Source: an uncultured Ruminiclostridium sp.
GTDB lineage: Bacteria > Bacillota > Clostridia > Oscillospirales > Ruminococcaceae
Direction: 5' to 3'
Assembly: GCA_947627695.1 (NCBI GenBank)
Contig: CANQXF010000006.1
Coordinates: 62,001-126,000 of the forward strand
Length of the DNA: 64,000 bases
The notes beneath the pieces were generated by a model that saw only the letters and a list, made by a program, of their open reading frames with translations, was not told where the DNA came from and ran no database searches. A program made the translations under genes and the position numbers. Position 1 is the first letter of the stretch; each line of letters begins with the position of its first letter. Below are positions 23,830-33,406 of this stretch, piece by piece.

Positions 23830-24866
23830 AAATGATAAATATCGGCGTTATCTTCGGCGGAAATTCCTCCGAATACGGCGTTTCCCTGCAATCTGCCTGC
23901 GGAGTGATAAACGCCCTTGACAGCAACAAATACAGCGTAAAGAAAATCTGGATAACGAGGGAGGGAAAATGGTACCTCTTTGAGGGCGGCACCGACCTTA
24001 TCTCACAGGACAAGCGCCTCGAGGAGCTTTCCTTTACCCTGATACTTTCCCAGAACAGCGGCGAAGGAATATTTGTACGAAAAAGCGGAGAGATAACGAA
24101 GTTGGAGATCGACCTGCTCTTTCCCGTACTGCACGGCAGGAACGGCGAGGACGGCACGGTGCAGGGCTTGGCTGAGCTGTCCCAAATACCCTATGCGGGC
24201 TGTAAGGTCCTTTCCTCCGCCCTTTGTATGGACAAATACCGAGCCCACAAGATCGTTGAAGCGCAGGGGATAAATGTCCCAAAAAGCGTACTTGTTTCAA
24301 GAAAAGACAGCCCTGATGAAATAAGGGAAAAAGCCCTTTCCCTCGGCTTTCCCGTTTTCGTAAAGCCGCTGAGGGCAGGCTCCTCCTACGGTATCGGCAA
24401 GGCGTATGACTTGAAAAGCCTTGAAGCGGCGGTAAAACAGGCGTTCCTCTACGACGACAGCGCAGTTTTTGAGGAAAGCATAGAGGGGAACGAGGTTGGC
24501 TGCGCCGTTATCGGCAGGGAAAGGCTGTTGACAGGAGAGCTTGATATGATAACCCTTAAGGGCGAGCTTTTCGACTACAACGAAAAATACCTTAACGCCG
24601 CCCAAAGGATAACCGTGCCCGCAAATTTGCCTCCCCAAAAGTCCGCCGAAATAAAGGAGATCGCAAAGAAGATCTACGCCGCGCTGGACTGCTCAGACTT
24701 CGCCAGAGTAGACGTGTTCCTTGCGAAAAACGGAGAAATTTACTTCAACGAGGTGAACACTATCCCAGGCTTTACGCCCCACAGCCGCTTTCCGAAAATG
24801 ATGGAGGCGGCGGGATATTCGATGAGCGAAACGCTTGATATGATAGTAAAGGAGGCTTTGAAATGA
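23826..24866 (+). CDS. vanG: D-alanine--D-serine ligase, VanG type
   Basis: This ATP-grasp ligase joins D-Ala to D-Ser; peptidoglycan ending in D-Ser binds vancomycin poorly. The 346-residue protein begins KMINIGVIFGGNSSEYGVSL, the N-terminal motif of VanG. It has LFPVLHGRNGEDGTVQG (about 98-114), the ATP-site KPLRAGSSYGI, EVNTIPGFTPHSRFP near the end, and an omega loop with EKY at residues 253-255, the form seen in D-Ser ligases (VanC/E/G) rather than the D-lactate enzymes. The start is GTG 23826, with an ATG two codons later. Specificity is an inference from the loop motif. Confidence 0.88.
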   Translation: MKMINIGVIFGGNSSEYGVSLQSACGVINALDSNKYSVKKIWITREGKWYLFEGGTDLISQDKRLEELSFTLILSQNSGEGIFVRKSGEITKLEIDLLFPVLHGRNGEDGTVQGLAELSQIPYAGCKVLSSALCMDKYRAHKIVEAQGINVPKSVLVSRKDSPDEIREKALSLGFPVFVKPLRAGSSYGIGKAYDLKSLEAAVKQAFLYDDSAVFEESIEGNEVGCAVIGRERLLTGELDMITLKGELFDYNEKYLNAAQRITVPANLPPQKSAEIKEIAKKIYAALDCSDFARVDVFLAKNGEIYFNEVNTIPGFTPHSRFPKMMEAAGYSMSETLDMIVKEALK

Positions 24867-25564
24867 TACTCACGGAAAACGACATTTACCGCGGCGACCT
24901 TATCCTTGTGAACGGGGAGCATATGTACCGCCGCGACGGTGAAACGCCTTTTGAAAGGGCAGGGAGCGAGCTTCTCTCCCAAAGGGCGGCAAGTGCGCTT
25001 AAATTGCTTCTGAAAGCAACTGACAGCGAGAATGATATAATCGTTGTCAGCGGATTTCGCAGCTATCAGGAGCAGCGTGAGCTGTGGGAAAGCTCCCTTT
25101 CTGAAAACGGCAGGGAATTCACCGAGCAGTATGTTGCGCGCCCCCTGCACAGCGAACACCAGACGGGGCTTGCGGTAGATGTGGGACTGAACGTCGAGGA
25201 AATAGACTTTATACGCCCGTATTTTCCCGATGAGGGAAAGTGCAGAGCTTTCCGCCTTAACGCCGCGAAATATGGCTTTATCCTCCGCTATCCTGCGGAC
25301 AAAGTGCATATCACCCGCATATCCCACGAGCCATGGCATTTTCGCTACGTGGGCGTTCCCCACGCAGAAATTATGGAGCAGAACGGCTTAACGCTGGAGG
25401 AATACACCGAATTTCTGAAATCCTATAACAAGAACGAGCTTATCTTCGGCGATTTTGCAGTTTTGTACCTTAAAGGGGAACGCCTACCGCTGGAGATCCC
25501 CGACGCCTATTCCGTTTCAGGCAACAACGTCGACGGCTTTGTGCTTTCAAGGAGGGCAAGTTGA
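24863..25564 (+). CDS. vanXY: D,D-peptidase, VanXY type
   Basis: The 233-residue zinc enzyme has the VanY/VanX ligand set: SEHQTGLAVD (His99, Asp106) and HEPWH (catalytic Glu156, His159), plus VVSGFRSYQEQRELW at 61-75. In vanC/E/G clusters VanXY removes D-Ala-D-Ala dipeptide and the terminal D-Ala of precursors, so only the D-Ser form is used. No signal peptide is seen, fitting a cytoplasmic VanXY. It overlaps vanG by 4 bases (ATGA) and the next gene by 4. Confidence 0.87.
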   Translation: MILTENDIYRGDLILVNGEHMYRRDGETPFERAGSELLSQRAASALKLLLKATDSENDIIVVSGFRSYQEQRELWESSLSENGREFTEQYVARPLHSEHQTGLAVDVGLNVEEIDFIRPYFPDEGKCRAFRLNAAKYGFILRYPADKVHITRISHEPWHFRYVGVPHAEIMEQNGLTLEEYTEFLKSYNKNELIFGDFAVLYLKGERLPLEIPDAYSVSGNNVDGFVLSRRAS

Positions 25565-26553
25565 AGGAGCAGGGCGGGCTCGACCTGTTCCGCATTGCGG
25601 CGGCGCTGATGGTGATAGCCATACACACCATATCGCCGGAAAGCAGCGGGGGGGGGTACAGCTTCTTATTGACCCGCATTCTGGCGCGGCTTGCGGTGCC
25701 GTTTTTTCTTATGGTGACGGGGCATTTTGTCCTTTCCTTTCCGCCCGACAGGGTGAAAAAATACCTGAAAAGCTCGCTGAAAGCCTATCTCGCAGTAACG
25801 CTCCTATATCTTCCCTTAAGCCTTTACGGCGGATATTTTGAGGACCTCTCCCCCTATACTCCGCTGAAATTACTGCTGTTCGACGGCGTTTACTATCATC
25901 TCTGGTATTTTCCCGCCGTAATAACTGGGATATTTATAGTACTCTTTCTGCAAAAGCATTTTTCGCCCCAATCAGCCCTTGCGATATGCGTATTCCTTTA
26001 TTTTATCGGACTTTTAGGCGACAGCTATTATGGCTTTGCCGCCGAAAATCCTGCAATATCAAATGCATACGACATCATCTTCACCATTTCAAGCTACACC
26101 CGCAACGGTATCTTTATGGCGCCGCTGTTTCTTCTGCTGGGCAATTCCGCCCCGAAAGCAAGCGTAAGCGAGCGCCTTTCCCTGTACGGCTTCGGCGTTT
26201 CCTTCCTGCTGATGACAGGGGAGGGAATGGCTTTGCGCCTGCTGCAAGTTCAGCGCCACGACAGTATGTACTTGTTCCTGCCCATTTGCGCCTTTTTCCT
26301 TTACAGGCTACTGCTGATCCCTCAAATAAAGCCTTTCCCCTGCCTGCGAAAAATCTGCGGCGCCGTCTACGTTATCCACCCTGCGGCAATTATTTTTATA
26401 AGAGGAATTTCAAAGCTGCTTGGCAAAGCTCCGCCTGACGGACTTTTAAACTTCGCCGCCGTCACCGTCATTTCATTTTTCGCCGCAATTTTACTGTATA
26501 TCCTCCGCAGAAAAATTTTTGAAAAAAGACAAAACAAAAGCTCCGTGCCTTAA
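25561..26553 (+). CDS. vanT: VanT membrane domain only; serine racemase domain missing
   Basis: The 330-residue protein starts at TTG 25561, coupled to vanXY by a 4-base overlap and preceded by AAGGAGG. It has about ten membrane segments of the acyltransferase-3 type, beginning LDLFRIAAALMVIAIHT, as in the N-terminal half of VanT. Full VanT proteins are about 700 residues, with a C-terminal PLP-dependent serine racemase; here that half is absent. The last ten or so codons lie inside the terminator of the opposing protease gene, and the stop codon is in its loop. A run of nine G (25648-25656) lies at codons 30-32. The remnant might still move L-Ser, as proposed for this domain, but D-Ser would need another racemase. 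Alternatively it is a plain acyltransferase-3 protein; position favours VanT. Confidence 0.72.
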   Translation: MKEQGGLDLFRIAAALMVIAIHTISPESSGGGYSFLLTRILARLAVPFFLMVTGHFVLSFPPDRVKKYLKSSLKAYLAVTLLYLPLSLYGGYFEDLSPYTPLKLLLFDGVYYHLWYFPAVITGIFIVLFLQKHFSPQSALAICVFLYFIGLLGDSYYGFAAENPAISNAYDIIFTISSYTRNGIFMAPLFLLLGNSAPKASVSERLSLYGFGVSFLLMTGEGMALRLLQVQRHDSMYLFLPICAFFLYRLLLIPQIKPFPCLRKICGAVYVIHPAAIIFIRGISKLLGKAPPDGLLNFAAVTVISFFAAILLYILRRKIFEKRQNKSSVP

Positions 26554-26564
26554 AGACACGGAGC
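26540..26564 (-). terminator. Terminator of the subtilase gene, overlapping the vanT end
   Basis: An 8-bp GC-rich stem (26540-26547 with 26557-26564) is followed on the minus strand by a T-rich run (complement of 26521-26539). It lies 36 bases after the protease stop. The plus-strand T run is weaker. Confidence 0.8.
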
Positions 26565-26599
26565 CTTGTTTCGTCAGAAACAGATATTCAAGCTATCGC

Positions 26600-29500
26600 T
26601 TAATCTCTTTTCTTACGGAAGATGATAACGCCCATTGCTGCAATAGCCACAGCGGCTGTTGCTGCAATTCCTGCAAAGCTGTTGCCGGTAGAGGGGTTCT
26701 TATCAGTGAGGTCGACCATAACTGCGGTAACTGCGATGTTACCTGTTACAGCCTCGCCCTTGATCGTTACCTTGCCGGTAGCAGGGTCGTAGGTGTACTT
26801 AGCTGCGTCAAGAGCAGTGCCGTCAACAGTAACGGTAATGTTCGCAGGCAGCTTGTATCCTTCAGCAGGAGTGATGGTGAACGTAAGGTCTTCGCCCTTA
26901 GGAGCAGTAGCGGGAGCGTCAGAGGTTCCCTTGCCGCCAAGGTCTACGGATACGTCTACATCTTCTGAAACGGGAGCCTGTACTTCAGGAAGTTCAACTG
27001 TAACGTCTTCCGTTGCAGGAACTTCGTCGCTGGGCTTTCCGTCTTCGTTGTAGGTGAGGATTATGTTGGTCTTAAGACCGGACTCGTCCGCCTCGTCATA
27101 GGTGAATACCAGTTCAGCAACCTGCTTGTTAAGAGCGTCGGCAGCGGCGTAGTCAAATACCACGTTGCCTGTGGTCTTATCGTTGAAGCTGAAGTAATCG
27201 GTATTGCCCTTAACACTGTCAAGAGTAAGCGTCTCAGCGTCATATTCAACGTTGAACAGACCGTTGGTGCTGTTCACTGCGTCTACCTTGACGGTGATAG
27301 TGTTCTTTTCAGTGTCAACAACAACGTTTTCGCTTTCTGTATCAGGCTTTGTTTCGTCGTCGTTTACAACGATAGCGTTAGTGGAGCCTATCAGACCGGG
27401 AACTGCTTCGGGCTGTGCGGATTCGTTTGCACTTTCGTCAGCAATCGCGCTGATAACGTTCTCGGTGTCTATCGCCATCTGAGCGTCGCCTATAACAGCG
27501 TTGAGTCTGTCAGTGCGTGCGCCTGTCTCAGCAACGGTGTCGTCAACGTACTGATACAGTGAAACTGCGGAGCTTACAGTTGCGTCAAACTCAGACTTAC
27601 CGGTGCTTATTGTTGTAACATTGCCGAGCTCATCATACTCTACCTTGATGACAGCAACTGCGGGAGCGTCCATAGAACTTTCCGAATAGTAGGAAAGTAC
27701 GAACTGATCTGCCGTTGTGCTTCCGTCAAAGTCGTAGATCATTGAAGCAAAGTTGTTGCCGTCTGCAACGGAGCTGGAAACGCCTGACAGGTCAAGACCG
27801 CAGTTTCCGATGTATCCGGTTCCTACGCCGCCTTCAAACGTGATCATAAACAAGTACATATCGCCGTTTTCGCACAGGCATGCGTAGTAGTCAATACCAT
27901 CCGTTTTGTTCAAGCCGATCCATGCAATTGCGGCAATGTTAGAGCTGAAGTCAGAGCTTAAGTCAACAGGTCCGAACAAAGAGCCTGCGATAGGATCCAT
28001 CAGCATGATAGCGGCAGTTCCTGCCTGAGGAGCAACCATAAGAGGACCTTCGCCGTAGCCATACTGCTCAAAGAAGTTGTTGGGAGCAGCGTCGGAGAAC
28101 AGATAAATGGGATTGATATCGAACAGCTTCGCATACTCAAACGTCTCAGCGTCTGTCAGATATACAGCGCTGCCGTCATGAGTGAAGAGGTAAGCTTCTT
28201 CCATATAATCGCCCCAAGCCATACCTGCTCTGTAATTAGGCATATCAGCATTGCTCAGCTTAGTGATGTCGGACAATTTGTCGCTGTTGAACTTGCTCCA
28301 TGCGCCTTCGCCGTCAGTGCTGTTTACAAATCCTCTCAAAGGAACTGAAGGAAGCGATTCAACTGTTACCTTGATCTCGACCTTAACGTTGGGATCTGCA
28401 GCAGCAGCGGCTGTAACGGTAGTTGAGCCGGTAGAAACAGCGCTGATAAGACCGTTCATATCAACGGTCGCTACCTTTTCGTCAGCAGAAGTCCATGTAA
28501 CGTCACGGTTCTTCAGCGTCCAAGGAGATACCGTTGCTGTAACGCGTACAGAACCGCCTTCCAGCATGGAAACTTCGGTCTGGCTTACGTTCAGGCTCTC
28601 TACCTTGGTGGCAGGAGTATCGTCGATCTCTATTTTATCTTCGGAAGGAACAACGTACAGAGATTTGCATAAGCCGAAAAGACTTGCTTCTGCTTCATTT
28701 GCATAGTATGCTTCTTCATTTTCCAGGTCTATGATGAACAGAGCATTGAAGATAAAGCCGAGCTCGCCATAAACAGGAGTAGCGTCATTAGCCATATACA
28801 GTGTCTTCTTATCATAGTCCCAAGCAAGTCTGCCTGCGCCTTCAGTCAGAATGTTGAATGACTGCTGAATGGTGAGGAGCTCCTTGCCATTTGAATTATC
28901 CTTTGTCATTACAAATGCAGCGACATCCTCGGGGTCATTATCGTTGATACCTGACAGATAGAAATTGCCCTCAGCGTCAATAGCAAGACCGCTGGGTGTG
29001 TAGATCGTAGCAACTTCATCACCGATGAACAGATACGGGAAATATGCGAACTCAATATATCCGGTAAGAGGATTGATTTCATATATGTAGCCTGCGTCAG
29101 ACAGAGCATACAGCTTGCTGTCTGCATAGTTGAACGCCATATCGATGATGGTTTCGCCTTCAAGCACGTCATTGTCCAGAGCAGCGATAGCGGTGAATAC
29201 ACCGGGATCTACCTGAGGAGCAACGTACAGAACGCCGTCATCGCCTACCTGGAATACATAATCGTCAGCGTAAGCAGCTGCGGTTATGTCAACAGGAGTT
29301 ACGTCGAACACTTCCATGCCCACATCGTCCCATACGCTGATCGTTTCGGGGTCAATGGTCACCCAGGTGTTTGCGCCATACAGATCATCGAAGAAACCGA
29401 ACATTTCGCCGGAGAAGTCGATAGGATCGGTGCTGTATGTAAATTCTTCAGTTGTGATGTTGAACGCGTAGTCGATAACTTCGATATTCACAACCTGACG

Positions 29501-32500
29501 AACGCCTGCCGCGGCAAGCTCCTCAGCGGTGAATACGACAGTAACCTCTTCGTTTTCAGCCTTCTGGTCGGGAATTACCTGACCGTACAGAATAGCGCCG
29601 CTTCTGCTGATAAGGCTTACAGCAGCAACGTACTGGTTGTCCTTAACAGTTATGCGCAGGTCGCCTTCATTGTTTTTGCCCACGTTAGTGATAACGGGCG
29701 CGGTATCGTCGATGTTGAGTCTGGTGGTCATGAATGCGCCGTCGCCAAGCTCGCCGTTTTCAACAAGCTCAGTGATCTGATCTGCTGTAAGATCGCGTCC
29801 GTAATATTCGGGTACTGCTACCAGACTTACGTTAATTGCGTCGCCTTCCTTGACGCCCAGATCCTTAACAGCAACGTTGACGTTGAACTTGCCTCTTGTA
29901 TTCTGCCATGTGCCGTTGCCGTCATAATAGTATGCGGGGGTAACGTCATATGCGGGAGAAACTATTTTCAGCACTTCGCCGGTTTCAGCGTCGGTTATTA
30001 CTGTCGTCAGTTCGCCAGCATTGCGTATCAGCGTGTACATATAAGAGCTGATCTTGTCCGCGCTGTTGATAGCTACCCTATCAAAAGGATATACGCCGTT
30101 TTCGGTAATGAGACCGGCATAGGGGTTGCCGCTGATGTAGAATTCATGTCCCATATCAGCGTCATAGAAGCTAAGTATGTTAGTGGCGGTGTTTCCGGTG
30201 TAAGGCAGATGTCCTTCACTCAGGTCATATGCGCCGCCATTTGAACCTTCACTCTCTTCGTCAATAGCAAAGTATCTGTCGAACATTGTAGCGTCCGTCC
30301 AGCTGCCGTAGAAGCCGAGGATAGGAATGGAGTGAGAAACGTCCAAAACGCCTTCCTCAGTGGAAACAGCGTTAATGAACGTAAAGCCCTCTACGTAAGC
30401 GCCGTTTTCGTAGTATTCGTCAAGTATAGCCTTGGTATCGTCGGTAAGGGCGATATCAACAGTTACGTCGACGGATCCGCCTGCGGGAACGGTCACCAAC
30501 GTTTTGAGCGCCGCAAGGATAAGATGAGCGTCGTAGGTGGTTATCTTTTCATCGCCGTCAACGTCGCCGGTAGCAAGATCAAGATCGTCACCGCTTACGT
30601 TTTTGGCTATGTAATCCAACAGCGCCTGAGCGTCCTTGCTGTTTGTAACGCCGTCCTTGTTCACATCTGCGTCGATGTCCGCGAAGCCGCCTGTTTCAAC
30701 ACCGTCTACGGTGTAGGTGACGTCAGCGTCCAGCGATGTGGTCCAGCGATCCAGAAGTAAAGTGGGATCCTCCTCTGAATACATGAACAGATCCTGTGTG
30801 AACATATCTGTACCCAGAATATAGGACTGGTCGTTGTCATAGAAATTGTTTATGCTGAATGAGAAGCTGTATTCACCTGTTTTGTCAGGGTCGTCGCCAA
30901 GCTCAGCCTTTACCTTGCCGTCAGAAGCGGAAACGGGGTCAAGGGTGGAGCCTTCGTCCATAAGGATATAGGAGTGAGCCTGTGTTGCAGCGCCTACGTT
31001 TGCAAGACCTGCGCCCTGAACAAGTATAGAATACCAGCTGGAATAGTTGCCGTCAGAGTTGGTGTCTTCGCCAAAGCCTTCCGCAACGGGTTCGGCAGTT
31101 GACATCAGCAGGCTCTGCATCAGCTGACGTTCGGTAAGACCGGTCTTTTCAGTAAGACCCTCTTCCCTTATGTACTGAGCCAGAACTGCAACCATACCTG
31201 CTACCTGAGGAGCAGCCATAGAAGTACCACTCATATTTTCATATGAAGTGCCGCCGGGGATAAGACCGTTTACGGAATAGATATTTCCGCCGGGAGCAGT
31301 TATCTCAGGCTTCATTTCCAGACTTCCGGGAACGCCCCATGAGCTGAAGTCGCTCATAGTGTAGAAAGTAACGTCTTCGGGAATAGAGGAAGAAACCTTC
31401 TCATTGACCGTCATTGTGCCGGTGTAATAAGTAATTCCGTCTCTCTCTGCCTTTTCTCCTGCGCTCTTGAAGTATTCACCGTCAGCCTGTGTAATGGAAA
31501 CAGCGGGAACGGTTCCTGTATAATCGCTCAGGTCCATATTGATAACGCCGGGCTGATTGTTTACGATGATAACGCCTACTGCGCCTGCTTCCGCGGCTGC
31601 ATTTGCCTTTGCGGAGAAGTTGGAAGTGCCGCGGTAGCACATTGCTATCTTGCCCTTTACCAGATCCTTGAGCGTATCAAAGTAGTCGTTATCGGTATCA
31701 ACGCCGATGTTGTCGAGAAGGATATAATCGTGTTCGCCTGCAATGGTCTTGTAAGGCGGGTTGTTGTAATCGGTGCTTTCTGTATAGAATACAGCATGTC
31801 CGCCAACGGTAAACGTGTCGCCGGTAGCGCCCACGTTATCGATGGAAGCTACTGAAAGGGCGTTGGTAAAGGTTGAGGGATTGCCTACCATAGCCAGATT
31901 TACGTCGTCGCCGTACAGATAGCCTTCATAACCGTTTTCAGCATTGTCCGCATATGTACCGGAGTTGCCTGCCGAAGCAGTAACAACTGCAGTGCAGTCT
32001 GCCAGCTTATCCAGTATATCCTGGTATATGTCGTCATGGCTGAAGCCGCATGAAGAACCGAGAGACAGGTTTATGCTGTCTGCACCCAGAATGATAGCGT
32101 CCTCGATAGCTGCCATATAGTCTGCGTCATATGCACCGCCGCCTGTACCGAACACCTTCATGGTGATGACCTGTGCGTCGGGGGCAACGCCCTGTGTATT
32201 GACTTCATCGAGTGCGCTTACAAAGCCGCCCTTGCCGTCGGGGATATAACGGTTGGCTGCTGCTATACCTGTAACGTGAGAACCATGTTCACCCTCGGTG
32301 TCATTGTCATGAGTGATGTCATAGTTGCCGTCAACGTAGTTATAAGCGAAAGGTACCTTGTCGCTGAGGTGGAGATCTTCTGCATCAGCGTTGCCGTTTG
32401 CATAAATGTTGAGCTGTTCCAGAACCTTGGCAACGTCCTCCTGCGTAAGAGTATCTCCTGTGTAGCCGTCCTGCTCCAGAGCATACAGGTAAGCGTCATT

Positions 32501-33151
32501 GTTAAAGGACTGGTGGTCGGAGTCGATACCTGTATCGATTACCGCAACAACACTGCCTGCGCCTTTGTATCCGCTTTCATAAGCAACGTTGCTGCCTATC
32601 ATCTGGGAGGACGTCATCATGTTGGGATCGTATTCATCAACGGTAGCCTTGGATGCTTCATACTTTGTTTCAAGGAATACGTCCTTAACGCCCTTGATGT
32701 TTTTGATCTCTTCGATCTGTCCGTACTTGACGTTTGCTGAAATAATGTTTGCCGCAAGTGTCAGATTCCAAACAACGTCCAGATCCTTTCCACCGAGAAC
32801 CTTGTTTTCGATGGTCGTCTCGAGAGATTCCTGCTTTTCGCTCAGGCTTTCTCTGTAAGCGACAGCCTGTTCGTCAACGGCAATGGTGTCAAGGCCATAT
32901 CCTGCGTCGATCGTGGATTTATCCCATAAAACTATGGATACACGAACGACCTGATCGTCAGGGATATCAACTTGATCATCATCGCTGTTCTGAGCAGGAA
33001 CTCTGAGGTTGGAAGTGAGACCGGACTGTGAAAGCTTCAGGCTTTCAAATGAGTCGTCGGCGGCACTTGCAGGGATAGCTGCGCTTGTAACTGCCAGAGA
33101 AGCAGCCAGAAGTGCGGCTATCCAGCGCTTGAATGAATTGTGTTTACTCAT
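26600..33151 (-). CDS. Giant cell-wall subtilisin-like protease with dockerin and cohesin-like domains
   Basis: The 2183-residue protein has a signal peptide (1-30), an I9-type propeptide (about 68-165) and an S8 catalytic domain (about 190-720): Asp206 in VVAVIDTGID, His289 in GEHGSHVTG, oxyanion Asn396 in SAGNSG, Ser644 in MSGTSMAAP. A PA-type insert (about 480-560) splits it. A type I dockerin lies at about 825-885, with two calcium loops (DADVNKDGVTNSKDA, GDVDGDEKITTYDA). Later come a beta-propeller-like part (about 1270-1500), a Big_2 Ig-like domain (about 1515-1605) and a cohesin-like domain (about 1940-2050). The end has NPSTGN, a hydrophobic helix and RKKRD: a variant sortase signal. 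The full design resembles cell-envelope proteinases. An internal, not terminal, dockerin is unusual. The substrate is unknown. Confidence 0.88.
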   Translation of the reverse strand: MSKHNSFKRWIAALLAASLAVTSAAIPASAADDSFESLKLSQSGLTSNLRVPAQNSDDDQVDIPDDQVVRVSIVLWDKSTIDAGYGLDTIAVDEQAVAYRESLSEKQESLETTIENKVLGGKDLDVVWNLTLAANIISANVKYGQIEEIKNIKGVKDVFLETKYEASKATVDEYDPNMMTSSQMIGSNVAYESGYKGAGSVVAVIDTGIDSDHQSFNNDAYLYALEQDGYTGDTLTQEDVAKVLEQLNIYANGNADAEDLHLSDKVPFAYNYVDGNYDITHDNDTEGEHGSHVTGIAAANRYIPDGKGGFVSALDEVNTQGVAPDAQVITMKVFGTGGGAYDADYMAAIEDAIILGADSINLSLGSSCGFSHDDIYQDILDKLADCTAVVTASAGNSGTYADNAENGYEGYLYGDDVNLAMVGNPSTFTNALSVASIDNVGATGDTFTVGGHAVFYTESTDYNNPPYKTIAGEHDYILLDNIGVDTDNDYFDTLKDLVKGKIAMCYRGTSNFSAKANAAAEAGAVGVIIVNNQPGVINMDLSDYTGTVPAVSITQADGEYFKSAGEKAERDGITYYTGTMTVNEKVSSSIPEDVTFYTMSDFSSWGVPGSLEMKPEITAPGGNIYSVNGLIPGGTSYENMSGTSMAAPQVAGMVAVLAQYIREEGLTEKTGLTERQLMQSLLMSTAEPVAEGFGEDTNSDGNYSSWYSILVQGAGLANVGAATQAHSYILMDEGSTLDPVSASDGKVKAELGDDPDKTGEYSFSFSINNFYDNDQSYILGTDMFTQDLFMYSEEDPTLLLDRWTTSLDADVTYTVDGVETGGFADIDADVNKDGVTNSKDAQALLDYIAKNVSGDDLDLATGDVDGDEKITTYDAHLILAALKTLVTVPAGGSVDVTVDIALTDDTKAILDEYYENGAYVEGFTFINAVSTEEGVLDVSHSIPILGFYGSWTDATMFDRYFAIDEESEGSNGGAYDLSEGHLPYTGNTATNILSFYDADMGHEFYISGNPYAGLITENGVYPFDRVAINSADKISSYMYTLIRNAGELTTVITDAETGEVLKIVSPAYDVTPAYYYDGNGTWQNTRGKFNVNVAVKDLGVKEGDAINVSLVAVPEYYGRDLTADQITELVENGELGDGAFMTTRLNIDDTAPVITNVGKNNEGDLRITVKDNQYVAAVSLISRSGAILYGQVIPDQKAENEEVTVVFTAEELAAAGVRQVVNIEVIDYAFNITTEEFTYSTDPIDFSGEMFGFFDDLYGANTWVTIDPETISVWDDVGMEVFDVTPVDITAAAYADDYVFQVGDDGVLYVAPQVDPGVFTAIAALDNDVLEGETIIDMAFNYADSKLYALSDAGYIYEINPLTGYIEFAYFPYLFIGDEVATIYTPSGLAIDAEGNFYLSGINDNDPEDVAAFVMTKDNSNGKELLTIQQSFNILTEGAGRLAWDYDKKTLYMANDATPVYGELGFIFNALFIIDLENEEAYYANEAEASLFGLCKSLYVVPSEDKIEIDDTPATKVESLNVSQTEVSMLEGGSVRVTATVSPWTLKNRDVTWTSADEKVATVDMNGLISAVSTGSTTVTAAAAADPNVKVEIKVTVESLPSVPLRGFVNSTDGEGAWSKFNSDKLSDITKLSNADMPNYRAGMAWGDYMEEAYLFTHDGSAVYLTDAETFEYAKLFDINPIYLFSDAAPNNFFEQYGYGEGPLMVAPQAGTAAIMLMDPIAGSLFGPVDLSSDFSSNIAAIAWIGLNKTDGIDYYACLCENGDMYLFMITFEGGVGTGYIGNCGLDLSGVSSSVADGNNFASMIYDFDGSTTADQFVLSYYSESSMDAPAVAVIKVEYDELGNVTTISTGKSEFDATVSSAVSLYQYVDDTVAETGARTDRLNAVIGDAQMAIDTENVISAIADESANESAQPEAVPGLIGSTNAIVVNDDETKPDTESENVVVDTEKNTITVKVDAVNSTNGLFNVEYDAETLTLDSVKGNTDYFSFNDKTTGNVVFDYAAADALNKQVAELVFTYDEADESGLKTNIILTYNEDGKPSDEVPATEDVTVELPEVQAPVSEDVDVSVDLGGKGTSDAPATAPKGEDLTFTITPAEGYKLPANITVTVDGTALDAAKYTYDPATGKVTIKGEAVTGNIAVTAVMVDLTDKNPSTGNSFAGIAATAAVAIAAMGVIIFRKKRD

Positions 33152-33377
33152 TCCTGTTCCTCTCTTTCTTGATTTTACCGCGTGCAGGCGGAAAAAGAAA
33201 CGCCCGCAAAACGGTTTGAAGAACGGACGCAGAGCCTTGCGAAAACGAAAACGACCTCCTGTTTTTATCCCCGAAAACAGGGCGGATCGCCGCCGATTTT
33301 TTGAGCCTGAGCGACCGTTCGCTTTTAGTGAAGCTTTTTTGTCAAATCCTTTTGAAATAAGCCTTCAACATATATAA
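33152..33377 (-). promoter_or_regulatory. Long structured 5' leader of the subtilase mRNA
   Basis: About 220 untranslated bases precede the protease ATG. They contain a CCTGTTTT/AAAACAGG hairpin (33258-33281), a GGCG/CGCC hairpin directly beside it (33281-33294) and further pairings. I could not match it to a riboswitch class I know. Confidence 0.35.
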
Positions 33378-33406
33378 ATTATAGCACTTTAATATAAAAA
33401 AGTCTA
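33378..33406 (-). promoter_or_regulatory. Promoter of the subtilase gene
   Basis: On the minus strand TAGACT (33406-33401) and TATAAT (33383-33378) are 17 bp apart. Confidence 0.6.

Noticed and set aside
33152-33377. Known riboswitch ahead of the protease gene
   Set aside because: I could not find the core motifs of c-di-GMP, c-di-AMP, cobalamin or other common classes, so I call it only a structured leader.
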